This document shows, one piece after another, positions 1 to 7,204 of a stretch of DNA of 9,729 nt (the first letter of the stretch is position 1; every line of letters begins with the position of its first letter). Source of the stretch: Calditrichota bacterium. Lineage in GTDB: Bacteria; Calditrichota; Calditrichia; RBG-13-44-9; J075. The translations under genes and the position numbers were made by a program. The stretch is from contig JAJRYW010000474.1 in assembly GCA_024275555.1 (NCBI GenBank), forward strand, positions 1-9,729, given 5' to 3'. The notes under the pieces are model-generated. The model saw nothing but the letters and a program-made list of their open reading frames with translations, was not told the DNA's origin and searched no databases.

Positions 1-595
1 CGGAGCTTTTCCTGCCAGCCCAACTTTAACCGGCCGCAAGCAATGGCCGCGTCTTTTGCGGCGATTGCGAAAATGCATTCAACGCTCCCAACCCCATCTG
101 AAAACCAAACCGCCGGGGGAAACGGAACCCCATCCGGATAGATTGTATCTCTTACGCGCTAACATAGTACTATCCATTAGATAGCTTCATTTTAATGTTC
201 CTTATATAAGAAAATTTTGCCGGCGATGGGCGTTTTAAAATATTTCTTATATGAGAAACTATTTTCAGGTAAAAATACAATTTCCAGCCGTAAGGCGAGG
301 TGTGTAAGCATATTTGCATACGTTCTCCAAACATTCTTCATTCCCGCTCAGCCACTCACCAGAATTAAAGGGGCCTGTTCTAACGCCTGAAATACGATCT
401 ATATAAAAGCAAATTGCCGCTTTGATTCTAAAATGTAGGATGTATCCGAAATATATGAAATTCTATTCAAACAATCAAACCGGTCGACCTTTTCCAAATT
501 TATTTTGGGGAACTTGAGAGAATAAAAAGAATCGTTCTATTTCGGTTCAGACATTTTTGGGATGAACCTGCTTAAACACGGGGCTCCATATCGAC
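1..595. other. Left-edge stretch without a convincing gene
   Basis: I see no supported gene here. Bases 1-140 are relatively GC-rich and one plus-strand frame is open from base 2 to a TAG at 182-184, without a start inside the window. Its translation is Arg/Pro-rich and not recognisable, so it could be the end of a gene lying to the left or chance. From about 150 to 560 the sequence is AT-rich with stops in all frames. It contains two near-palindromic CTTATATRAG sites, listed separately. The operon to the right ends toward this region. Confidence 0.5.
201..258. repeat. Pair of near-palindromic CTTATATRAGAAA sites
   Basis: The 10-base palindrome CTTATATAAG followed by AAA lies at 201-213. A near-copy, CTTATATGAGAAA, lies at 246-258, 45 bases away (start to start). 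Both sit in AT-rich non-coding DNA with a GC-rich interval between them. The spacing is about four helical turns, as expected for two operator sites bound by dimers on one face of the DNA. No gene is seen next to them in the window, so a regulatory role is only inferred. Confidence 0.3.
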
Positions 596-639
596 CGGAA
601 CACAAATCAGGCGCCAAACAGCGCCTGATTTGTGTTCCG
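596..639 (-). terminator. Perfect 19-bp hairpin after the cytochrome/NrfD operon
   Basis: Bases 596-614 and 621-639 are exact reverse complements, giving a 19-bp stem with a 6-base loop (615-620). It begins 43 bases after the NrfD stop codon, the place expected for the operon's transcript end. There is no run of T after the stem on the minus strand and only a weak AT-rich stretch on the plus side. It is therefore not a textbook intrinsic terminator and may instead protect the mRNA 3' end or be a protein-binding dyad. The structure is seen directly; the role is inferred. Confidence 0.5.
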
Positions 640-681
640 AATTTCTATATTCAGAATGGAGTAGAGTTGCATTTAAACTTT

Positions 682-1878
682 TTATCCTGGCTCCCGGGCT
701 TCGTCCCAGGGGGGGAGAATGTTCATCAGGATGTAGAGAATAAACAGGGGAAGGATGAGGATGACAATGGACACCAGTAATCCTTCCAGTCCGAAGAAGG
801 TCATTTTATACACCGTTAAGCCGCGGAAACTTTTGGAGAAGAGTTGTCCGCCGATCACCACATTCCAGCGGGTGGAGAAGATGCCCACCTGAACCAGCAG
901 GGCGGAAACAAAATAAACAATCTTTTTCAATTCATCCGGGGTGCGGAACATTTTAACGGCAATGATGGCGCCCAGCGGTATTATCATTCCCATAAGAAGC
1001 TGAACCACCACCAGGCTGAAAAACAGTTTCCCGGAGACCATCTGGGCCAAGATTTTGATCGATTCTTCGGACTCGTAAATGCGATGGATAAAGTCGAGCG
1101 CTTCCAGGGAAAAGTCGATAATCATAATATAAAACAGGTAGCTGGCCAGTTTATCCAGGCATTTCATATCAATCGGCTTGGAACGCAGGGGCGTGACGAT
1201 CATGTAAATCAGCAGCATTAAGGCAATCCCCGACACGATGGCGGAGAACAGGAAAACAATGGGCATCAACACGCTAGACCACCAGGGATTTGCTTTGACC
1301 GATCCGAAAATGAAACCGACATACCCGTGCAGCAGAAATGCCGAGGGAATTCCGATGATGGTAATAATTTTCACCGCTTTCCGGTCGAAAGCCAGGGCGC
1401 GCTCGGAGATATCGGAAGAAAAGAGCGAGAGCAGCTTGTGAATCCACTTTCTCAATCCTTTCTCCCGCGACGCCCATAGTATGAGGTCTCTCCGGTAGGT
1501 AAACCATATTTCCAGCAGAAGCACCGCCATCAAATACCAGGCATAGACAAAGCCAAACATGGCCATTGCCGAGGTGGTGTTGGGGGTCAGGAAAATCTCG
1601 AACGATTTTTCCGGATGTCCCAGGTGCGCCAGCAGAGGCAGCGGGGCCACCAGCAAAAAAGCCAGGGCGGTCAATAAAGACATGCGGTAGGTAGGCTGCA
1701 ATTCCTTGACGTTAAACACTTTTACCAGCGAGGCCAGAATAAAAGCGCCGGCTACCAGCCCGGTTAAATAGGGGTAAATGACCACCAGAAGCCCCCAATG
1801 GAGTTCAATCTCGTTGGGGTAAATATAGCCCGTGACTTCTTTCAGGATCGGATATAGATGTTTAATGAGCTCTTCCAA
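682..1878 (-). CDS. NrfD/PsrC-family quinone-interacting membrane subunit
   Basis: This 398-aa integral membrane protein is the membrane anchor and quinone/quinol site of an electron-transfer complex with the ferredoxin encoded just upstream. About nine hydrophobic segments can be seen (around residues 29-51, 66-86, 103-126, 170-192, 202-229, 244-263, 284-309, 319-336 and 364-387). NrfD-like motifs include HLGHPEKS (85-92), the LLHGYVGF...NPWWSS...FSAIVSG stretch (182-217) and TRWNVVIGGQ (336-345). The length is close to the 300-400 aa usual for NrfD/PsrC/TtrC proteins. The start is a TTG, chosen because the next Met is at residue 66, inside the second membrane segment, and because a GGAGG lies 9 bases upstream, inside the end of the ferredoxin gene. 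Only 1 base separates the two genes, so translation is probably coupled. It is the last gene of the operon and ends with TAA. The family is clear; the substrate and electron direction are not. Confidence 0.9.
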   Translation of the reverse strand: MEELIKHLYPILKEVTGYIYPNEIELHWGLLVVIYPYLTGLVAGAFILASLVKVFNVKELQPTYRMSLLTALAFLLVAPLPLLAHLGHPEKSFEIFLTPNTTSAMAMFGFVYAWYLMAVLLLEIWFTYRRDLILWASREKGLRKWIHKLLSLFSSDISERALAFDRKAVKIITIIGIPSAFLLHGYVGFIFGSVKANPWWSSVLMPIVFLFSAIVSGIALMLLIYMIVTPLRSKPIDMKCLDKLASYLFYIMIIDFSLEALDFIHRIYESEESIKILAQMVSGKLFFSLVVVQLLMGMIIPLGAIIAVKMFRTPDELKKIVYFVSALLVQVGIFSTRWNVVIGGQLFSKSFRGLTVYKMTFFGLEGLLVSIVILILPLFILYILMNILPPWDEAREPG

Positions 1879-1879
1879 A

Positions 1880-2686
1880 TTAGTTTACCTCCATATCAAG
1901 ATAGGTGTAATAAACTTTCGGCTCGGTATTTAAATAGGGTTTGAGAACGTTGATTTTGTTTAAGCGCAGGAATCGCACCAGGGGGCTGGCCTTTTTCCTC
2001 AGCTCTCCGAAAATCCGGGCCTGGGTGGGGCACACCTCGACACAGGCCGGGGCCATTCCTTTGGTTATCCGGTGATAGCAAAAGGTGCACTTTTCCGCGG
2101 TGCGGGTTTCCGGATGCAGAAAACGCGCCCCATACGGACAGGCCTGAATGCAATAACGGCAACCGATGCAATAGTTGGAGTCTACCAGGACAACGCCGTC
2201 GGGCGTTTTAAAAGTAGCCCCTACCGGGCAGACCTGCACACAGGGGGGATTGTCGCACTGGTTGCAGAGTTTCGGAACAAAAAAGCTGCGGATGACCGTC
2301 TCTTCCATTTCCTCGCTTTTAAAGATATTCATGGCGTTTTTCGGGCTGTCCACCAGGGTTTCGCCGTTTTCCAGCACCCGATAACGCTCCACCCAGGTGC
2401 GAAAGAAAAAAGGCTCTTTGGGAACATTGTTCTCGTTTTTACAGGCTTCCATACATCGCCCGCAGCCAATACATTTACTGATGTCAATACCCATTGACCA
2501 ATAATGTTCGGAAGGTTTGTAGCCGTCCCCGATAATCCACTCCAGGGCTTTTTGCGCTTTTTCTTTGGCCCCGACCATTCCGGGAACCATTAACGTAGCC
2601 AGGGAGAGAACCGCTTTCTTCATAAATTCTCTTCTTCCGACATTACTGGATTTTTTTTCTTGAATATTTTTCATTTTCTTATCCAT
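1880..2686 (-). CDS. Tat-exported 4x[4Fe-4S] ferredoxin subunit (NrfC/PsrB/TtrB type)
   Basis: This 268-aa iron-sulfur protein should transfer electrons between the NrfD-type subunit and the multiheme cytochrome on the periplasmic face. A twin-arginine signal is visible: GRREFMKK at about residues 17-24, then a hydrophobic stretch ending in VGA near 40. Sixteen cysteines form four cluster motifs: C72/75/78/82, C141/144/149/153, C173/176/179/183 and C200/203/215/219, the arrangement of NrfC, PsrB and DsrO. The frame stays open 88 codons further upstream, but that part reads the cytochrome gene out of frame. The ATG at 2686 is preferred because it has GGAGG 7 bases upstream and leads straight into the Tat signal. 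The cytochrome stop TGA and this ATG share one base (TGATG), so the two are translationally coupled. It ends with TAA one base before the NrfD start. The redox role is firm from the family; the partner complex is inferred from gene order. Confidence 0.92.
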   Translation of the reverse strand: MDKKMKNIQEKKSSNVGRREFMKKAVLSLATLMVPGMVGAKEKAQKALEWIIGDGYKPSEHYWSMGIDISKCIGCGRCMEACKNENNVPKEPFFFRTWVERYRVLENGETLVDSPKNAMNIFKSEEMEETVIRSFFVPKLCNQCDNPPCVQVCPVGATFKTPDGVVLVDSNYCIGCRYCIQACPYGARFLHPETRTAEKCTFCYHRITKGMAPACVEVCPTQARIFGELRKKASPLVRFLRLNKINVLKPYLNTEPKVYYTYLDMEVN

Positions 2687-3498
2687 CAATGCGCCTCCGG
2701 TAAATGTGGATAGTGACATTGCCAACAGACATATCGTTCGCCATGGGTGAGAATATCGATTCGGGGGATTTCTTCCGGGCTGACAGCGTCCTCGGAATGA
2801 CACCCGCCACAGAACGCCCTTGTATCCGGTTTGCTGGGGAAAACGCTCCGGGGGTTGATCTTGTGCTCTTCCGGGGTTTCGTGGCAGCGGGTGCAGGGAA
2901 CGTCTACATGATGCGAAAGCGATTTGGTGCGGGCGATGGTGCCGTGACAAGCCTCACACTCTTTGGGCGTCTCCGGCGGCACCGGGGTATGCGGGTCGTG
3001 ACAGGAAATACAGGGTTTGCGGGCGTTGTGCGACGCCGCTACAATTTGCGGAAATCCCGTGGGCCGTGAAGGAAGATATTCATGACACAAGGGACAATAT
3101 CCCCGTTCCCGGGGGACGCGCAGTTCAATGGCTTCATCATCCTCAACATGCAGCGCCGCCGGGCCGTGGCAAACCTCACAGGCAACATTCCGGTGAAATC
3201 CCTGGCTTTTGATCTCCGAAATATCATCATGACACTACAGGCAGGCTTCATGCCCGGCATACTGGATGGGCTGGGCAACGATCTCATCCACGGCTGAAGC
3301 CCGGAAGTGCCCGTACTTTCCGAAATCGGGACGAAGCAGCAGAGTGCGCACCAGGACCAGGAAGCCAATAGCCAGAACGAAAATAATGATCAGGCGGATA
3401 ACTTGCTCAGGAACCTTGTTCAGGGGAGGTTTCATAGGCATTATCCTTACTTTTTTAATTGAACTTAAAAAGGATTGAAGTCTGTCAAAGAAGTCCAT
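2686..3498 (-). pseudogene. Membrane-anchored octaheme c-type cytochrome, interrupted by an in-frame TAG
   Basis: One continuous frame of 270 codons carries eight heme c motifs: residues 86-90 (broken), 107-111, 135-139, 163-167, 181-185, 202-206, 230-234 and 258-262. The N-terminus has a short amphipathic stretch and one membrane segment (about 34-51), so the hemes should face the periplasm as in NrfB/NapC-like or CbcS-like electron carriers. Codon 88 (3235-3237) is TAG and falls inside the first motif, C86-L87-TAG-C89-H90. A single C-to-T change from CAG (CLQCH) would explain it. No ATG occurs in frame after it, so unsuppressed translation gives only an 87-aa heme-free stub. Everything beyond the TAG still looks selected, with no other stop, seven intact motifs and extra His residues for bis-His ligation. 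The start at 3498 has GGAG 6 bases upstream; a second ATG at 3435 with AAGGA 8 bases upstream is a real alternative. The gene begins 11 bases after the DUF2339 stop. A recent nonsense mutation, a sequencing error or amber read-through are all possible. Confidence 0.85.
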
Positions 3499-3509
3499 AA
3501 AGCTCTCCG

Positions 3510-5165
3510 TTATTCGCTTTGGCCGGCTTGAGAAGAAGTGTGCTTAGCTCTTAATCGATTGTAAATTAGAGACATCACTAATAGCGCAATTCCTAAAACC
3601 AAAAAGGAAGCCACCCGGTAGGCCGGCTGCAGAACGGTCAGGTCTACGATAAACACCCGCGCCACGGTCAATAAGAGGGTGCCCAGCGCCATCCAGCGAT
3701 ATTTCTTGTTGTTTAAAATACGGCTGAGGATGTAGTATACCACGGTTACCCCTACCCAGGATAAACTGACATAACCGACCGGAACAATATGAGCAAATGC
3801 ATAGGGAAACATAAAAAATCCAGCCAGCAGGTAGGCATTGCGCATCATTTCCGTTTTCAGTTCCAGGCGGTCTTTTTTCCAGTTCATGATGCGGGCGCTA
3901 AGCAGCGCCACAACCCCGAAGCTCAGGCTCTCTGTGCTGACCGCCTCGGTCATGGTGAGATATACCAGAAAGATGATGATGTATATGGCAAAATTAGCCA
4001 CAATAATGAACTTGGAGCGAAACCAGATCGCAGTGCTGATAACCAGCAAGCTTTGCCAGCCCAGCCAAACCAGGGAATCGGGCTCTTTAAACTGGGCGAT
4101 GATGGCAACACTTAAGGCCGTGTAGCCGACCATGGCATAAAAGAAGGTCGAATAGCGGCTTCGTTTCCGCACCCAGAAAATAATGGACACTGCCAGGAAT
4201 AGCACCGAAGCCAGCAGGTGCGAAGTAGCGATTATGGTTTGAAATTTGGTAACGGTCAAAAGCAAATAAAGACCGTAAGCGATACTGCAATTGAAAAAAG
4301 TGCTGAGAACGACCAGGGCGTCCTCAGGTATATCTTTCCCACGGAACAAATTTCCGGCGGCAAATATCAACGCATAGAGTAAAATAAAAAAGATGCTGAT
4401 ATTGGGAGAGGAAACCAGCTCCAATTTTCCGGTCAGCAAGGGGTTATTCATAAACCAGATCAGGTGAACCAGGTAGGTTAAAAAGATGCTTATAAACGGA
4501 ATAGTGCGCCACCGGTACTTCAGCGACAGGTATACGGAGGCGGCGGCCAGGATAATGGTCAGGGTAAAGATTATATAAGTTTGATTAATGACGATGGCGG
4601 TAACATAACCCAGGGTAATATTCAAACTGGCCAGGTAAGCCGATTTACGCCGTACCGAGACCATAAGATTGAAGATGACTACGGCGGAGAGAAGAATCAG
4701 CATAGCCGTCATGCTGGAGATGGCCGGCTCCGGGCCGAAAAAGTGAAGCCGCAGGGTGCTGAAGTAGAGCAGCACCAGGCCCCCGCCCAGCAAATACCGG
4801 GAGATATAATTAAACATTTTTCGAAAAAGATGCGAGAGAAGGAAAATAACCCCGGTAAGTATATACCCGAAAACGCTCGGCAAAAAGAGCGGTAAGTTCT
4901 CATAGGGGAGGGTCAGCAAAAAGGCGATCCCGATGGCTAAAGCAACAATTCCGACCTTGGCCAACCAGTATTCGCCAATTTTAAATTCTAATTCGTTTTC
5001 GGATTCGGTTATTTCGCTGGGGGAGGGCTCAACTTTTTCGGGAGGAGGCGCTTCTTCAGCCGGTTCCAGCTTAAGATGGGATTCGATTCGGGCAATGCGC
5101 GCTTCCAGGCGCTTCAAGTAGCGGATTACTTCACGGTTGCCGGGTTTTTCAGAGGAAATGCTCAT
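3510..5165 (-). CDS. DUF2339 polytopic membrane protein
   Basis: This 551-aa protein has a short charged N-terminal coiled-coil (about residues 10-34, RYLKRLEARIARIESHL), a Pro/Glu-rich linker (35-60) and then a long series of hydrophobic segments, probably more than a dozen, up to about residue 535. The junction KIGEYWLAKVGIVALAIGIAF around 65-85 is the characteristic entry into the DUF2339 membrane domain. The function of the family is unknown. The frame also allows GTG (5174) and ATG (5171) starts, but the ATG at 5165 has AGAGG 8 bases upstream and is preferred. It is the first gene of the operon, 11 bases before the cytochrome start, and the same transcript should carry the cytochrome, ferredoxin and NrfD genes. 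A role in assembling or stabilising that membrane complex is possible but is inferred from position only. It ends with TAA. Confidence 0.85.
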   Translation of the reverse strand: MSISSEKPGNREVIRYLKRLEARIARIESHLKLEPAEEAPPPEKVEPSPSEITESENELEFKIGEYWLAKVGIVALAIGIAFLLTLPYENLPLFLPSVFGYILTGVIFLLSHLFRKMFNYISRYLLGGGLVLLYFSTLRLHFFGPEPAISSMTAMLILLSAVVIFNLMVSVRRKSAYLASLNITLGYVTAIVINQTYIIFTLTIILAAASVYLSLKYRWRTIPFISIFLTYLVHLIWFMNNPLLTGKLELVSSPNISIFFILLYALIFAAGNLFRGKDIPEDALVVLSTFFNCSIAYGLYLLLTVTKFQTIIATSHLLASVLFLAVSIIFWVRKRSRYSTFFYAMVGYTALSVAIIAQFKEPDSLVWLGWQSLLVISTAIWFRSKFIIVANFAIYIIIFLVYLTMTEAVSTESLSFGVVALLSARIMNWKKDRLELKTEMMRNAYLLAGFFMFPYAFAHIVPVGYVSLSWVGVTVVYYILSRILNNKKYRWMALGTLLLTVARVFIVDLTVLQPAYRVASFLVLGIALLVMSLIYNRLRAKHTSSQAGQSE

Positions 5166-5600
5166 GTTCATCACCTCTTGGGTTTATAAGTAATGATGCC
5201 GCGCCTAACCGGGAATCCTGTACTAAACCATGACCGATTCAGTACGATATCGGTGTCTTCTGCAGAACACTGATAATTACATCGATTCCTTACTTCTTTA
5301 AGCAGGCAAATACAGAATGACTGATCTATGGTCTTATCCAGACACTCGGTAAATTATAGACCCTGTTGAGGCAAGCCGTTTCAGTAAGTAAATATCCGTC
5401 AGAACGATATTAATCTATATGTGTGCTATCATACCTCTCGTATTTATACGTTACATTTTCATACTCTATTCCAATTTGGTAAATATATCACATACAAATG
5501 ATATATGCAAGATGTGGCAATTAATTTAATGGAGATACTGACCGGAGCGGTTAGGGGAATAGGGTTATTTAAACCAGCCTGAGTCTACTTTGGTCATCTA
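5166..5600. other. AT-rich intergenic region upstream of the redox operon
   Basis: No gene is seen. The stretch is AT-rich with stops in every frame. It holds the ribosome-binding site of the DUF2339 gene, a candidate minus-strand promoter with an inverted repeat (5482-5510), and a 10-base palindrome TTCTGCAGAA at 5258-5267 of unknown meaning. Its composition differs visibly from the GC-rich pocket that follows at about 5600-5870. Confidence 0.5.
5482..5510 (-). promoter_or_regulatory. Candidate promoter with overlapping inverted repeat
   Basis: On the minus strand TTGCAT (5505-5510) and TATATT (5482-5487) are separated by exactly 17 bases, a fair match to a -35/-10 pair. The perfect inverted repeat ATATATCA-N8-TGATATAT (5483-5506) lies across it. 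A dimeric regulator bound there would cover the promoter. It lies about 320 bases upstream of the DUF2339 start, so the leader would be long, and a nearer promoter may exist. AT-rich DNA gives such matches by chance fairly often. Confidence 0.3.
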
Positions 5601-5874
5601 CTGAATATGAGGGAAGCCGATCACCGGAATTGCCATTGCCGCCTGTGGGGTGTTTACCCAGCCCAGGCCTGTCCTCCGGCGTGTCCTTTGGCTGCACGGC
5701 TTACCCGGGGAGATTGTCTCCCTTACGGACTTTACCAGGGACAAACTTTTGGGAATGCATCGACTGCCTGTCCCGCTCCGGCGCCAATCCCAATGCCAGC
5801 GGCGCCACATTGTGGTAGGGGCGTCGATGCTGCATCAACATAGTTGATGCAGTCCGATCAAATGGGCTGCTCCG
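5601..5874. other. GC-rich non-coding pocket with small hairpins
   Basis: Between the outer-membrane protein gene and the AT-rich region lies a short GC-rich island. Short frames of up to 78 codons overlap on both strands, but their translations are Pro/Arg/Ala-rich, compete with each other and have no recognisable domain, so I do not call a gene. The island contains several small inverted repeats: GGGAGA-TTG-TCTCCC near 5709-5723, two GGCGCC palindromes near 5780-5805, and the dyad at 5830-5852. It could be a decayed gene or mobile element, or a structured untranslated region. Confidence 0.35.
5830..5852 (-). terminator. 10-bp hairpin downstream of the outer-membrane protein gene
   Basis: CTGCATCAAC (5830-5839) and GTTGATGCAG (5843-5852) form a perfect 10-bp stem with a 3-base loop. 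It begins 22 bases past the stop of the outer-membrane protein gene on the minus strand. That is the right position for a transcript end, but no T-run follows, so an intrinsic terminator is not proven. Confidence 0.4.
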
Positions 5875-6882
5875 TTACTTTATAGCGAAGCGAGCGGAAA
5901 GCAGTAAAGCATCATTTTTGATCTGGCGAATATTAAATGAACCGTATGCGTTTCTAACCACGCGGTTTTCCCGGCGGCCGACGGGCCGGTAGTAAGCAAA
6001 ATCGAAACGGGCAATGGAATAGACAATTCCGAAACCGGCTGAGACAGCGGTTGCTTTGTCCCCTTTGTAAAGCAGATCGGAGCGATGGTGCGCCCCCAGG
6101 CGCAGTAGCAGAAACTTAAAGGTGCGCCATTCCAAACCTCCGCCGAATCCGCCGTCGCTGATGAGGTCCGCTGCCAGGAGCAATTTGCTCCAGGGGCGAA
6201 AAGCCATTCCGAAATTGAGCCGGGGTTGAGGGGTGCGGTTCACGGATTGAAAGAGTTCACTGCCAAGGTTGATTGTCTGTACACTGTCATTCAAGATGGC
6301 AGTAAAGCGTTCCGGAGATTTTTTGTATTGATAATTGTAGAGGTTCTCTGCAACCAGTCCGAAGCGCAGGTTATCCTGGGGCTGAAAACTGAAACTGATG
6401 TTTGTGCTCCAGAATCTGTCGAATAAAAATGCGCTTTGGTAAGTTCTGCGCCGAAAGTCTATCCCTGCTGCCAGCTTGCGGCTCAACTGAACCGCATATC
6501 CCAGGCCGAGATCATCTTTGTAATCGAAACGTGTGAGCAAATCCAGCGGGACTTGCGGAAGGAGAGGCCTGCGCGACTTGTGTACCAGGGAAAAGGAATT
6601 AAGCCCGGGGGTATGGCGAAAGTACAACACATGCCCTTTCCCGGGTCTCCAGAGAATGCGCAGATCCTCAAATCCGTCGATATCCGAACCGCTGGCGAAA
6701 GCAATGTCAAGTTTGTGGCGGGAAAACGCAACAGCGGCAAGGTTCCAGTCTACGCCGTAAATATCATCGGAAACGGCAATGTATCCTCCCAGGGCGGTTG
6801 CCCGCGGTGAGGTAAAGTCCTGCCCAAATAGGGGAGAATAGAAAAGAATAGCGCTGGCGAACAACACGAAAAGACGTCTCAT
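5875..6882 (-). CDS. PorV/PorQ-like outer-membrane beta-barrel protein
   Basis: This 335-aa exported protein starts with a signal peptide (about residues 1-20, MRRLFVLFASAILFYSPLFG). The mature start contains SPRATALGGYIAVSDDIYGVDWN (26-47 in two adjoining pieces), which resembles the conserved N-terminus of PorV/PorQ-family proteins (ALGGAYVAVADD...WNPAGL). The rest alternates short amphipathic strands rich in Phe, Tyr, Arg and Gly and ends in ARFAIK, as expected for an outer-membrane barrel. PorV shuttles T9SS cargo to the attachment complex, but many paralogues have unknown jobs, so this may be only a relative. The ATG at 6882 is preferred over a GTG at 6885 because AGGA lies 6 bases upstream of it. 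It lies 322 bases downstream of a T9SS-sorted protein gene, separated by a terminator, so it is probably transcribed on its own. It ends with TAA. Confidence 0.7.
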   Translation of the reverse strand: MRRLFVLFASAILFYSPLFGQDFTSPRATALGGYIAVSDDIYGVDWNLAAVAFSRHKLDIAFASGSDIDGFEDLRILWRPGKGHVLYFRHTPGLNSFSLVHKSRRPLLPQVPLDLLTRFDYKDDLGLGYAVQLSRKLAAGIDFRRRTYQSAFLFDRFWSTNISFSFQPQDNLRFGLVAENLYNYQYKKSPERFTAILNDSVQTINLGSELFQSVNRTPQPRLNFGMAFRPWSKLLLAADLISDGGFGGGLEWRTFKFLLLRLGAHHRSDLLYKGDKATAVSAGFGIVYSIARFDFAYYRPVGRRENRVVRNAYGSFNIRQIKNDALLLSARFAIK

Positions 6883-6960
6883 CACCCTTCCTTTCCTGCT
6901 ATGTTATCGAACATAAAACACTTTCCGAACTTCAGCAAGGTTCGCGGTTTCTGAGCGAGC

Positions 6961-6968
6961 CAAATATA
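6961..6968 (-). promoter_or_regulatory. Possible Bacteroidota-type -7 element TATATTTG
   Basis: On the minus strand TATATTTG fits the TAnnTTTG -7 consensus of Bacteroidota, 78 bases upstream of the ATG of the outer-membrane protein gene. A TTG-containing -33 partner lies only about 15 bases upstream, closer than usual. It is a weak candidate that competes with the one at 7048-7076. Confidence 0.2.
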
Positions 6969-7047
6969 TCATTGAATGCTGCTTATCAATAACTTATAGC
7001 CCCGGAAACAAACCGGTATATTTCAAAAAGGGTTTAAAGGATAAACA

Positions 7048-7076
7048 ACAATACAATTTCACAAAATATAAGTCAA
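7048..7076 (-). promoter_or_regulatory. Candidate promoter for the outer-membrane protein gene
   Basis: On the minus strand TTGACT (7071-7076) and TATTGT (7048-7053) are spaced by 17 bases, five of six and four of six matches to the -35 and -10 consensus. It lies in an AT-rich gap after the terminator of the preceding gene and would give a leader of about 160 bases before the ATG at 6882. Confidence 0.35.
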
Positions 7077-7142
7077 GTAGTATTTGTTTTATCAAAAATT
7101 TAGTGCAGAGGAGAATCAAACCTGAACCGTTTTCACTGTGGT

Positions 7143-7180
7143 GTTAAAATCAAGAGGCGCCCAATTCTGAGCGCCTCCTG
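7143..7180 (-). terminator. Intrinsic terminator of the T9SS cargo gene
   Basis: On the minus strand the segment reads CAGGAGGCGC, a 10-base loop, GCGCCTCTTG and then ATTTTAAC. The stem (7151-7160 with 7171-7180) has ten pairs including one G-T, with a seven-pair GC-rich core, followed by a T-rich tail. It begins 25 bases past the stop codon of the gene ending at 7205, the classic layout of a factor-independent terminator. Confidence 0.75.
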
Positions 7181-7204
7181 ATAAATTCTGCTGACTTACC
7201 CAGG

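Noticed and set aside
562..780. A 72-codon plus-strand frame spanning the 19-bp hairpin and the NrfD gene end
   Set aside because: It reads through the inverted repeat and the antisense of the NrfD gene; no supporting motif or homologue is apparent.
2687..2950. An 88-codon N-terminal extension of the ferredoxin frame
   Set aside because: It overlaps the cytochrome gene out of frame, its translation is Arg/Pro/Ser-rich without a signal peptide, and the ATG at 2686 has a strong Shine-Dalgarno site and begins the Tat signal.
3039..3368. A 109-codon frame overlapping the cytochrome break, suggesting a frameshift
   Set aside because: Reading the flanking cytochrome parts shows they share one frame (3498, 3237 and 3090 are in phase). 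The interruption is a single TAG, not a shift, and this frame lacks heme motifs.
5732..5812. A Gly/Ala-rich minus-strand stretch (GAAGIGIGAGAGQAV) resembling a rotary ATPase c-subunit helix
   Set aside because: It is short, ends at a stop, has no companion helix or conserved carboxylate helix, and lies in a low-complexity GC-rich context; resemblance is probably chance.
5598..5847. Four overlapping short frames on both strands in the GC-rich pocket
   Set aside because: They compete for the same bases, have low-complexity compositions, no clear ribosome-binding sites and no domain match I recognise.
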